Assembly (NCBI RefSeq): GCF_050624435.1
Contig: NC_134543.1
Location: 124,649,475-124,713,474, forward strand
Length of the DNA stretch: 64,000 bases
Direction: 5' to 3'
DNA from: Tenrec ecaudatus
Lineage: Eukaryota; Chordata; Mammalia; Afrosoricida; Tenrecidae
Shown: positions 54,125 through 64,000 of the stretch, in pieces
Position numbering within the stretch: position 1 is the first letter of the stretch
Layout: each line of letters starts with the position of its first letter
The notes under the pieces: model-generated
What the model saw: only the letters and a program-made list of their open reading frames with translations
The model's database searches: none
Told to the model about the DNA's origin: nothing
Translations under genes and position numbers: made by a program

Positions 54125-55558
54125 GATAGCACTGTTCATTTGGACTTCTTATCCCCATCCCGTGACACAGTGATCTCTGCTCTTATAAGTCACCAGTCAG
54201 TGGATTTTCTTCTGCATCTTTGGAATCCACTGATCTCTAGAACCCATCCACTTTCAGTCCTGCTGCCAGCCCTCAAATACCATTCTCCATCCTCTTGTTC
54301 CATAATTCACTTAACCGATCTCCTGGCATGCTTCTCTGAGCGTGGGCCCTTCATCTGTTGGACAACAATCCCAATACCACATAGTGGTTTGGCGAATTAA
54401 GTGGAACAACGGATGAGAAAGGTGCCTGGTAGATGCTGGAAAGGGTCAAGAAAAGGTTAGTTCCCATCCCTGTAGTGTCTAATCCCAAACATACTGATGA
54501 CTAAATAACTCTTTGCAAAGTGAAGGAATGAATCGGTGAATGATGAACGACTGAAAGTACAAGATAAAGAGTGGCCTTCTCGTCAAAATACATCACCATC
54601 TCTTGGCGGGCATGGGGGGACACTGTCAGATGCGACACTCCAGAGGGACTTTTGCTGCTTGGCTCCAAGATCCTGAAATGTTGATGGTTGGGGAAATAGT
54701 TTGATTTGGATCTTGCTGCTGCAACCAACTCCTTTTTGTAGGTTTCACTGAGTTTGTGATCTGTCGAGATTCCCAGAAGAGAGTGGCAGGCACGTGTTTC
54801 TGATATACTGAAAAGGAATTCTTGTGTAAATCAATTTTCACTGGCATATGTCTGGCTCCGGGCTCTGGAAGAATGAGACTACGCTAGTCACAAAGCCTGG
54901 CTATAAATATTTATTCCCTGCCCTGTCTCTGGTGTTTGTAGAAACTGCCTTTTCACTAACGGGCATTCCATTCGTTTCTTTAAAGACCTAACAGTATCCT
55001 CAAAGCACATGAAGAACCTTTGTTGGAGGAGTGTGAGGGAGAAGGGAGCATCTCTGACAACTTCGGACCATTTGGTTTTCTAGTTCCTCCCATTGAGTTC
55101 ATGGTATTAGTTTTGAGAGCTCTGTGGAGGGTATGACTTTGTGATCAGCTTCAATCGGCAGTGACAATTAACCCCTCTGTCTTCAGTGCAAGAAGTGACA
55201 GGTGAAAAGATTTATCTAGTCTTCCTCTGACCCCTTGATTCGGTCTCCCCTCTGCCCTCCCAACAGACCACCCATCACTCCACCACCTTATCTCCTAAGG
55301 AATTGTTCTTGACCTCATTTAGGGACCACACTGATATTCCATAAATGCCGATGCAAATCGGAAACATTTATTTATTTCCACAAAGTGGACAATCTGGAAG
55401 GGATTTCATAGATCACCTAGTTCAGAAAATCCCTACTTGTTGTCCAAGAGCCTCCAAGGGCTTTCTCAATAGATTTCTATCAGTCCATGAATTTGGATAA
55501 GAAAAAAAAAGTGCTATCTGTATTTTCCCTAACCAGTGAAAACAGACTTAGGGTTACT
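54125..55558. other. No gene recognised
   Basis: About 1.4 kb without a recognised repeat. A 98-codon plus frame (54104-54400) begins in the SPIN end and has no domain. Confidence 0.4.
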
Positions 55559-55559
55559 T

Positions 55560-55765
55560 TTGAAAAACCTCAATCTCGCTGCCATCAAGTCCTTTCTGAC
55601 TCATACCAACCCGATAGAACAAGACTGCCCTGTGGGTGTGCAAAACGGTAGCTCTCCATGAGAGTAGAAAGCCTTGATTTCTCTCTCAGACAAGCTGACA
55701 GTTTCGAAATATTGACCAAACAGTTATCAACTCAACTCACAACATTATGCCAACAGGGCTCCTTC
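55560..55765 (-). mobile_element. AfroSINE, antisense
   Basis: 'ctgccatcaagtcctttctg' (tail), 'gagagtagaaagccttgatt', 'gccaacagggctcctt' (head). Confidence 0.82.
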
Positions 55766-56125
55766 AGACTTAGTCTAAGACCTTAAACTCATCATTCCTT
55801 TAGATTCTAACAGCAGTGTTGACCGCGTCAGTGACTTTTTCACAAATAAAGCATAGTTCTTTTGATACGCGACCACTGCTACAATTTCACATAACAACTC
55901 GAAAGATGAGTTAGGAAACCTAGGCGACAGTGAGTTTATGTTCATAGGGGAGAAACAACCAGACCCAGGAGAGTGAGGAGGATTGAACAAGTCAAAGGAT
56001 GTAATCTATGTCACTGCATTGTGCATGTAGAAATTGTTGAACTGGTGTATGTTCTGCTGTGTATATGCTCAACCGTCTAAAATAAAATAATTTTAGATTA
56101 AATGAAAATAATTATAATTTATCAA
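55766..56125. other. No gene; possible short unlisted repeat
   Basis: 55985-56090 ('agaaattgttgaactggtgt', 'aaaataaaataattttag') reads like the end of a retroposed element, but I cannot name it. The rest shows nothing. Confidence 0.35.
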
Positions 56126-56312
56126 AAGGTCACAAGGATGGGAGGGGGAGGGAGGGGGAAAAGAGGAGCTGATACCAAGGGCTCAAATATAAAGTAAATG
56201 TTTAGAAAATAATGATAGCAACATATATATAAATATGCTTAATACAATTGATGTATGGAATGTTATAAGAGCTATAAGAGCCCCCAATAAAATAATCTTT
56301 TAATATAAATAA
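56126..56312 (+). mobile_element. L1-type 3' end, sense, diverged
   Basis: 'aagaggagctgataccaagg', 'acaattgatgtatggaatgt', 'gagcccccaataaaataatc', followed by an AT-rich tail. Confidence 0.85.
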
Positions 56313-56449
56313 ATAATTTAAAAATCTGTTCTATTCTTAAAAAATAATAATAATTTTAGATTTTCAAAACACCATTTACTCTGAACATTATTACAAAATT
56401 ACAGTAAATGTATAAGTAAAAAATCACCAGCCACTCTTTGTAGTTGATA

Positions 56450-56930
56450 CTAGGTGCTGCCGCATAAGCTCTGAATCTCGGTGACCTTCTGTGCACAGAA
56501 GAAAACACTGCCCGTCCTGCACTATCCTTTCAGCCATGGCTATGTGTGAGCCCACACGGTGGCAGTCCCTGTGCCGATCCGTCCCCGGAAGGATCTTCCA
56601 CTTTCTCTCTGATCCTCAACATGAGGTCCTCCTGGAGGTCCCCAGGCTCTGGTCCCTTCTGATATGATGCCCAAAGCACGTCAGCTGAAGTCTGGCCATC
56701 CTCCCTTCTCAGGAGCATTCTGGCTGTACTTCTTCCAACACAGATGTGTCGGTTCTTCTGGCAGTGCCCAGTACACGCAATAGTCTTTGTCAACACCATC
56801 ATTCAAAGGCATCATCAATTCCTCTTTAGTCTTCCTTATTTATTGTTCAACTTTCTCATGCATAGAAGGTAACTGAAAATATTGTAGCCTTTAATTTGCC
56901 TTAGTCCTCAAAGTGATATCTTTGCATTTT
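56450..56930 (-). mobile_element. RTE-clade LINE, 3' part, antisense (left half of a split element)
   Basis: Starts with the shared tail ('gtagttgatactaggtgctg') and proceeds inward: 'ctcaggagcattctggctgt', 'tggcagtgcccagtacacgc', 'gttcaactttctcatgcata'. It stops at the TSD of the L1-type insertion and resumes at 61572. Confidence 0.88.
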
Positions 56931-59900
56931 TTTTAAAAAATCATTTTATTAGGGGCTCATACAACTCCTATCACAATCCATACATACATTAATTGTGTCA
57001 AGCACATCTGTACATTCATTGCCCTCATCATTCCCAAAACATTTGCTCTCCACCCAAGCCCCTGGTATCAGGTACTCATTTTCCCCCTCCCTCCCTGTTC
57101 CCCCCTCCCTCATGAGCCACTGATAAATTATAAATTATTATTTTGTCATATCTTGCTCTGTCTCTCATCTCCCTTCACCCACTTTTCTGTTGTCTGTTCC
57201 CCTGGGAGGAGGTCACATGTAGATCCTTGTCATTGGTTCCCCCTTTTCAACCCACCCTCTCTATACCCTCCCAGTATCGCCACTCACACCAGTAGTCCTG
57301 AGGGGATCATCCACCCTGGATTCCCTGTGTTTCCAGTTCCCATCTGTACCAGTGTACATCCTCTGGTCTAGTCAAACTTGCAAGGTAGGATTTGGATCAT
57401 GACATTGCGGGTGGGGGTTGGGGGTGGGGGAGAGGAAGCATTTAGGAACTAGAAGAAAGTTGTATTTTTCATCGTTGCTACATCACACCCTGTCTCGTCT
57501 CCTCCCAAAGACCCTTCTGTAAGGGGATGTCCAGTGGCCTACAAATGGGCTTTGGGTCTCCACTCTGAACTCCCCTGCTCATTCACTATGGTAAGATTTT
57601 TTGTTCTGATGATGCCTCATACCTGATCCCGTTGACACCTTGTGATCGCACAGGCTGGTGTGCTTCTTCCATGTGGGCTTTGTTGCTTCTGAGCTAGATG
57701 GCCGCTTATTTACCTTCAAGCCTTTAAGATCCCAGACGCTATATCTTTTGATAGCCGGGCACCATCTGCTTTCTTCGCCACATTTGTTTATGCACCCATT
57801 TGTCTTCAGCAGTCGTATCAGGAAGGTGAGCACACAATATGATTTTTTTATTCTTTGATGCCTGATAACTGTTCCCTTCAGCACCTTGAGGTCAAACAGG
57901 CTGGTGTGCTTCTTCCATGTGGGCTTTGTTGCTTCTGAGCCAAATGGCTGCTTGTTTACCTTCAAGCCTTTAAGACCCCAGACACTAAATCTTTTGATAG
58001 CCGGGCACCATCAGCTTTCTTCGCCACATTTGGTTGTTCACCCTCTTTGTCTTCAGTGGTTGTGTCGGAAAGGTGAGCATCATAGAATGCCAATTTAGTA
58101 GAAGAAAGTATTCTTGCATTGAGGGAGTACTTGAGTGGAGGCCCAATGTCCATCTGCTACCTTAATACTAAACCTATAAAATATATGCACATAGATCTAT
58201 TTCCCCATCCTCATATATAAATATATTTGCATATGTACATGTCTTTATCTAGACCTCTATAAATGCCCTTTGCCTCCCAGCTCTTTCCTCTATTTCCTTT
58301 GACTTCCCTCCTGTCCCACTATCATGCTCAGCCTCCACCAGGGTTTCAGCAATTCCTCTTAGTTACATTACCCTTGATCATGTCAAACCAGGCCTCCCAC
58401 ACCCTTCTCATCACCGATATGGATCGCTTGTTGTTTCCCTGTCCCTGGGTTTATTAACACCACTACCTTTCCCCCACCTCCCTCTCTCCCATGTACCTGC
58501 AGAACTATCGATCCTGTTGTTTTCTCCTCCAATTGTTCATCCAGCCTATCTTATTTAGACAGACCTGCGGAGATAATAGCATGCACAAACACAAGACAGA
58601 GCACAACCAAGCAACAATATATAACAAAACAACAACAACAAACTAATGACAGGGAAAAAAAAACCACAACAAGAAAGAAAAGCTTATAGTTAGTTCAAGG
58701 ATTGTTTGTTGGCCTTTAGGTGTGTTTTCCAGACCAATCTCTTGGGGCACCATGCTCTGGCCCCAAAGTCCACCTTCAGCATTCCCTGGGGTCCTCGTCA
58801 CTCCATTCCCTTGCTGTTCTGTTGCACCCCTTAATGTTTTGCCTTGGTGTGGTGGGATCCAATTGGGTGCAATTCCCATACTGTGTCTCTGTTGTTGTCC
58901 TCCTATAGGGCTCTGGGTCAGTGAGGGGCGTCATGTCTCATAGTGGGGCCTGCCATGTGATCTTCTCTGTGGACTGGCTGCTCTAATTGGGAACATCGTC
59001 CTCATGGCCTGGTGGGCCATGATGTGCTCCACTCCTCCTGCCCCTTCATCTGCTCCTGTGTGCTCCAATCATATATGTCCCCCCTTCAGAGCTGTAGATA
59101 CAGTGCCGTCCTTTGAAATAAATAAATTCTTCTGAGGGGAGGGGCAGGTGTCCACTTAGTAGTTGGAGTTGGGGCCGGCCCCCCAGACCTCTGCAGACTG
59201 ATTCCCTACTCCATGCCGGCATGTTGCATTCACATCTTGGAGCACTGGGTTGAAGTCTGGTCCCTCTTTCCCTGTGGAGACACAAGCAATACCCTCCTCT
59301 TGGGTGGGTTAGTGCCCTGTGCCCCATTACCCTTTTTTATTATTATTATTTTTCCTTTCCCCACCTCCTTTTTAGTTGTCTACCATTTGTATCCCTGTAT
59401 TTGGTCTGGTCCCTGCCATATTACCTGGTCCTCACCCCAGGAATGTTTGTATACCGTAGTTTTTTCCCTATGTCCCTTTTGCCTTTTTTTTTTTTTAAAG
59501 CTTACCTCAGCAGCCTTTGAAGTCTTTCCATCTTTAAGTCAATGCTATCTTGGCATCTGTTTTCTCTTTTTTGCCCTCTGAGTGAGGTTGATCTATGTGG
59601 TGATCTCTTATTTATGCTTGGTGAGCGTTGTTCTTCTGCCCATACTGGGTCAGGAAGGATCTTTTGTAGGGCTGGGTTTCTTCTAAATTATTCTTTGAAT
59701 TTTTCCTTGCCTGGGAAGACTCTTACTTCTACATCTATCTTGATCGATAGTTTGGCTGGGTAGAGTATTCTTGGGTTTGCATTGTTTTCCTTCAATTTTT
59801 TGAATATGTTATTCCACTGTCTCCTCTTCGTCATAGTTTCTGCTGATAGGTCTGAATATATTCTTATTTGGGAACCTTTATATGTGATTGCTTGTTTTTT

Positions 59901-61571
59901 CCTAGCTGCTCTCATGATTTTCTCCTTTCCCTCAAAGTTGGATAATTTAACTATTATGTCCCTTGGTGACTTCTTCTTGGGATCAAGTCTACCTGGTGTT
60001 TTTCAGCCTCCTGAACGGTTGCCTGGTTTTCATTCATTAAGCTGGGGAAGCTTTCCTCCAGGAATTCTCTCACTATTGTTGCAGATGACTTTTTTGTTGT
60101 GTCTTCCTCCGGTAAGCCAATAATTCTAATGTTGTTCTCCTTCATAGCATCAGACATAGCTCTTACGTTTTCTTCAGCTTCTCTGATGATCTTATTAGAT
60201 TTTTGTTCGCGTTTGCTAAAGTCTGCTTGACTGTCCTCCAAGTCACTGATGCAGTTCTCTAATTCCTCTAGTCGATTCTCGAGTCCGTGAGTGTGCTACT
60301 GGTTTTTGTTATCTCCTCCCTAAGCTCCTGTATTTTCCTTTAATTTATGGCTTTTACCTCTTCTATTATTTCATCCCTTTTCTGTATTGTTTCCCTCATA
60401 TCCTGTATGACTCCAAGTAGCATTCTGAAAATTTCTTTCTGTGTCAACTCAATGTCTGCTTCTTCTATTCATGCCATTATGTTCAGAACATCTTCTGCCA
60501 TTGCCTTTTGTTTCTCCCGTTTTTTCGTTGAGGTAATTGGGGCTGATGGCTGTTTGCGTTGCATTGTTTTAGAGGAGCCAGGTGCCATTTTCCAGGGAGT
60601 CAAAGAGCACTGACTCTCTCTGGGAGACTTGTAGGAATGCTTCTTTGAACTGACTATATCTTATTTCACTATGGAATTAACTTACCACTTTATCCTCCTG
60701 TGGCTTCCCTCTCAGGGGAATGACCCAGAAAGCTGGTAGGTTGCCTGCTTTGGTGTTACAGAGGTTGGGCAGAGGTTCCTGCAGCAGCTGGGAATTTTGA
60801 AGAGTGTTGGCTGAGCTACCTTATGTCCCCAGGCACACAGGCAGGAATTCCCCAGTAAGAAGTTGAGCAGAGTATCCCCTGGTGGGGGTCAGCAGGGCTT
60901 GCTTCAGCCTTGGGCTAGCTACACAGGGTGGAGCTCACCTAGCTGGGTGTGGTGCAGGCATAAATGCCCTAGGCTAAGGGGAGTGGTCTGGAGGTTAGCA
61001 GTAGTGTGTGAGTGACCAAGAAAGAGACAAAGAGGAGGGAAAAAAGTTAAAAAGCAAGCCTGCTGAGCCTGTGGAGGGTGTGGGAAGGAGGGTATTTGAA
61101 GAGATGGAAACAAACGCAAAGTTCCGATCCGCCAGTGGAGCTGCAAGGGTCCAGTCCCTGCCCCGAGGCAGGTGGTGACAAACTGTGACTGTGTTGAGAC
61201 CAAGCAGCCCTAGAGGCTCCAAATGGCCTTGGGCTCCAACAGAGACAGTGGTGGGGCCAAGGTCAAGCCCCAGCCGGCCTCCACTGAGGTAAGCCAAAAG
61301 CCCCCAGCCCCTCAAATCCCCGTGGGTCTGTGCCTACTTATCTTTATGATGCTCCTCCTGAGATCCAGCATTGTTTAATTTCCCTCTAACCAACTCTCCT
61401 GGGCCGAATTCTGTGGAGTCCCTCTGGTATGTGTTACTCAGTCGCTATCTTCCCGGAAGTCCGGAATGGATCTTGGCATCAGTCTTCTCTTGGGTTCATG
61501 AGGTTTTCAGTTCAGGCACCCTGGTTCCACGGATTTACTCTGCTCCCAGCAATTCTTCCTTGGTCCCTCTT
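56931..61571 (-). mobile_element. Full-length L1-type element without ORF2 (HAL1-like)
   Basis: A 4.64-kb minus-strand element flanked by a 16-bp TSD with one difference: 'gatatctttgcatttt' (56915-56930) and 'gatatcttcgcatttt' (61572-61587). From its 5' end it has about 980 bp of GC-richer 5'UTR, ORF1 (60588-59501), an A-run, and then about 2.55 kb of non-coding 3' sequence ending in the abundant 'gggctcatacaactcc' tail. No endonuclease or reverse-transcriptase motif is found. A long 3'UTR directly after ORF1 is the arrangement of half-L1 (HAL1) elements, which depend on L1 ORF2 protein in trans. The alternative is a deletion of ORF2 in this single copy. The short copies elsewhere in the window are all 3' pieces of this same region. 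Confidence 0.85.
59501..60588 (-). pseudogene. L1-type ORF1 (RNA-binding nucleic-acid chaperone), broken
   Basis: Starts at ATG 60588 ('MAPGSSKTMQRKQPSAP'). It runs through a coiled-coil-type region rich in Glu, Lys and Ile, then the conserved central domain ('NIRIIGLPEEDT', 'EAEKHQVDLIP') and the C-terminal domain ('RAARKKQAITYKG', 'RILYPAKLSI'). It ends at a stop near 59501, just before an A-run. Length is about 362 codons, close to the usual 330-370. It contains an early stop after about 39 codons, a stop after 'KEKFKE', and at least one frameshift. L1 ORF1 protein trimerises and coats its RNA in the cytoplasm. This copy is inactive. Confidence 0.88.
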
Positions 61572-62835
61572 GATATCTTCGCATTTTAATACTTTTTTAA
61601 AAAGTATTGCTTTCGCAGCATATTTTCCAACTGGAATACACAGAATTTGGTTTCTAATGACTGATGTTTCCATGATCATTGATTGTGGATCCAATTAAAA
61701 TTAAATCCTTGATAACTTCAGTATTTTCCATTTAATAGAAGTGCTCAATAATTGCCATAAAAATTTTGTTGGATGATCTATCTTTGGAATGAGCACAAAT
61801 ATAGATGTCTTCCTATATGTTGTAACTATCTTCCAAATTTCATGACATCAATGAGTGAACACTACCAGTCTTACAGACATTTGTTGAAATATCTCAGTTG
61901 AAATTCTGTCAATTCTTGGAGCATTGTTTTTCATCAGTCTTCAGTGCAATGTGGATTCTTCCTTTAATACTATGGGTTCTTAATCCTATGATACCTCTTG
62001 AAATGGTTGAACATTTACTAATTCTTTTGGGGACAGTGACTCTCTATTCCTTCCATCCTCTTTTAGTCCTTTCTGTATAGTTCAATATTTTGCCTTTTAA
62101 ATCCTTCAAAATTACAGTTTAAGGTTTGAATTTTCTTTCTTCAATCCTTTCAGTTTGAGAAATGTGCCGCATGTGCTCTTCCCTTTGGGTTTTCTCTCCC
62201 CTGGTCTTTGCATAACAATACTCTCCTTTGTCTTCTCAAACTACCCTCTGAACTTTTTTCTTCAACTCTTTTGCTTCATTCTTTCTTCCTTTCACTTTAG
62301 CCAATCTGCATTCAAGAACAAGGTTCATAGTCTCCTCTGACAACCTCCTTTGTCTTTTCTTTCATTTTTCCATGCTCCTTAGTCATTAGTGCTTTGTTCT
62401 TCAAATCTGTTCTTAAGATGGTCTCTAAATTCAAGTCCGATATACTGTAGGTCGTTCTTTGGCTCTTGTGTACATGTTTTAATTTTCCTCAGCTTCAACG
62501 TGAATTTACATTTAAGCGATTGCTAATCTGTTATGGAGTCAATCCTTGGCCTTATTCCAACAGATATTGTTGTACTTCTCCATGCTCTTGTTTCACAGAT
62601 GTAGTCAGTTTGATTCTTGAAGGTTCCATCTGGTGAAAGCATGTGCATACTTACTGTTTATATCATTACATACCAGATATTTCCAATGAATGAATATATC
62701 TCTAGTCTTACAAAATTCTGTTATGCAGATCTATCTCCAGTTTCATTGCTATCAACAGGCTATATTTTCCAATTACTTATCCTTCTTTGTTTCCAATAGC
62801 TAGTAAGTATCAATGCATCTTGATTGCTTGCCACA
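61572..62835 (-). mobile_element. RTE-clade LINE, RT and endonuclease parts, antisense (right half)
   Basis: Continues the element from 56930: 'gattgtggatccaattaaaa' and 'tccttgataacttcagtatt'. After an internal deletion near 61740 it covers the region between RT and endonuclease ('tggaatgagcacaaatatag', 'ctgtcaattcttggagcatt', 'ttccttccatcctcttttag'). It ends in the endonuclease near 62825 ('tatcaatgcatcttgattgc'). With the left half it forms one RTE copy of about 1.75 kb split by the ORF2-less L1. Confidence 0.88.
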
Positions 62836-62985
62836 AGAAGTATTGTTTAATGAATTAAGAAACAAGTCTATGAATATGTCAAACATTTATTCTTTTAATA
62901 TTTTGAAAACTGTATGTCAATATAATGAGTGTTTTCGTTTTGTCTTGGTGATCCTTTTATTTTGATCTATTAAAAACACTTATCC

Positions 62986-63395
62986 GAAGAGCTGGAAACA
63001 CAGGAAACCCAGGACAGATAAACCCCTCAGGACCAATAATAAGAGTAGCCATACCAGGAGGGGAAGAGGAAGGTGGAGGATCTACATATAATCCTTCCCA
63101 GGGGAATGGACAACAGAAAAGTGGGTAAAGGGAGACATCAGTTAGTGTAAGACATGAAAAAAATAATAATAATTTAAAATTATCAAGGGTTCATGAGGAA
63201 GGAAGGGTGGGGGAGGGAGGGGGAAATGAGGAGCTGATATCAAGGGTTCAAGTAGAAAGAAAATATTTTGAGAATGATGATGGCAACAAGTGTACAAATG
63301 TGCTTGACACAATGGAGGTATGTATGAATTGTGAGAAGAGTAGAACAAACCCCCAATAAAATGATTTTTTTTTAAAAAAAGAAAGAAAGAAATAG
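62986..63395 (+). mobile_element. L1-type 3' end, sense
   Basis: About 400 bp from 'gagctggaaacacaggaaac' to 'cccccaataaaatgattt' and a long A-rich tail with (GAAA)n. A TSD-like pair 'aaaacacttatc' (about 62974) and 'aaaacccttatc' (about 63433) suggests that the unit includes about 35 bp after the tail, possibly a small 3' extension. Confidence 0.85.
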
Positions 63396-63744
63396 TGCTT
63401 AACAAAGAAACCAACTGTGTCACACACACCAAAAAAACCCTTATCTGAGGGGATGGGAGGGAAGCTCATTTGCTTAACCAGATTGCCAAAGTGGCCATGT
63501 CACAAAAAGGTGAAGAACTCAGATCTGGCCCTTAGGAAGCACAGAGTTGGTTTCATAGATGCATTCAAAGTCAATTGGATATAGCTGGATCTTTAAAGAA
63601 GAGGTATAAGAGACATTAGTACATAGCAGGAAAAGCAATACTATGATTGATTAACAATGTCTGCCGTGGGCACAATATGGAGAGAAACATGAACTTGTAA
63701 GATGCCCACCTTAAATTAGGCCAGTGATATCTAATAATTGTGGA
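63396..63744. other. No gene recognised
   Basis: No domain or named repeat is visible in this short stretch. Confidence 0.4.
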
Positions 63745-63895
63745 TCCAATTAAACAATGAAAATATTTCATGGCTATTGAGCACTTGAAAAGTGACCAGT
63801 GCAACTAAAATTGTGAATTTTAAATTCTATTGAACTTTAATGAATTTCCATTTAAATAACAATGTATGAATACTGTATTGGCTATGGAAGCTAAG
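63745..63895 (-). mobile_element. Ancient mammal-wide DNA-transposon fossil
   Basis: 'atggctattgagcacttgaa', 'gaccagtgcaactaaaattg' and 'tactgtattggctatggaag' follow a common non-autonomous DNA transposon of mammals (the 'ggctattgagcacttgaaa' family). I do not assign the exact subfamily. Confidence 0.55.
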
Positions 63896-64000
63896 CTAAT
63901 CTACACGTACCCAGCCACCCCTTACCACCTAATACAGAGAAAGATCCAGGACTCAGACAGGGGTCTGCTTCATCAGAGGTGATTAGGCCATCGGTGACAA

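Overview
The window looks like nuclear DNA from an afrotherian mammal, most likely a tenrec (Echinops-like). Three things point there. (1) About 30 copies of a tRNA-headed SINE of the AfroSINE type. (2) Many 5'-truncated copies of one L1-type family whose 3' end reads 'gggctcatacaactcttatc' in antisense, plus RTE-clade LINEs. (3) Two non-autonomous SPIN (hAT) transposons, a family known from tenrec but patchy among mammals. The species call is an inference from repeat content.

I found no intact host protein-coding gene, no RNA gene and no CRISPR. The long open frames are chance frames, low-complexity sequence or pieces of mobile elements. The gene-derived sequences are a decayed, essentially full-length retrocopy of TMEM138 (minus strand, 37.9-39.2 kb) and a possible unidentified retrocopy at 3.1-3.9 kb.

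Layout. 1-10 kb: L1 tails, a solo LTR, RTE and an old L1M-type LINE cut by a SINE. 10-19 kb: a SINE split by an L1 with target-site duplications (TSDs), an L2 split by a CCA microsatellite, and a 940-bp L1 copy with a perfect 15-bp TSD. 18.4-21.4 kb: the longest stretch without a recognised repeat. 21-33 kb: dense SINEs, a second solo LTR, RTE fragments, a 59-bp minisatellite and the first SPIN. 33.4-34.7 kb: a dead mariner transposase split by a solo LTR. 37.7-39.35 kb: a hAT transposon with a perfect 8-bp TSD that holds the TMEM138 retrocopy. 40-50 kb: L1 ORF2, MIRs, a fourth LTR and RTE ends. 51.4-52.8 kb: an RTE copy with readable endonuclease and reverse-transcriptase motifs. 53.3-54.1 kb: a fifth LTR beside the second SPIN. 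56.4-62.8 kb: an antisense RTE split by a 4.64-kb L1-type element that has ORF1 but no ORF2 (HAL1-like).

The elements form a stack that can be ordered in time. L2, MIR and L1M are oldest. RTE and AfroSINE follow. The LTR family, mariner, hAT/SPIN and L1 tails landed in them later. The points most worth checking are the TMEM138 retrocopy inside the hAT, the ORF2-less full-length L1, the five solo LTRs with 5-bp TSDs, and an unexplained 49-bp near-identical inverted pair 41 kb apart.
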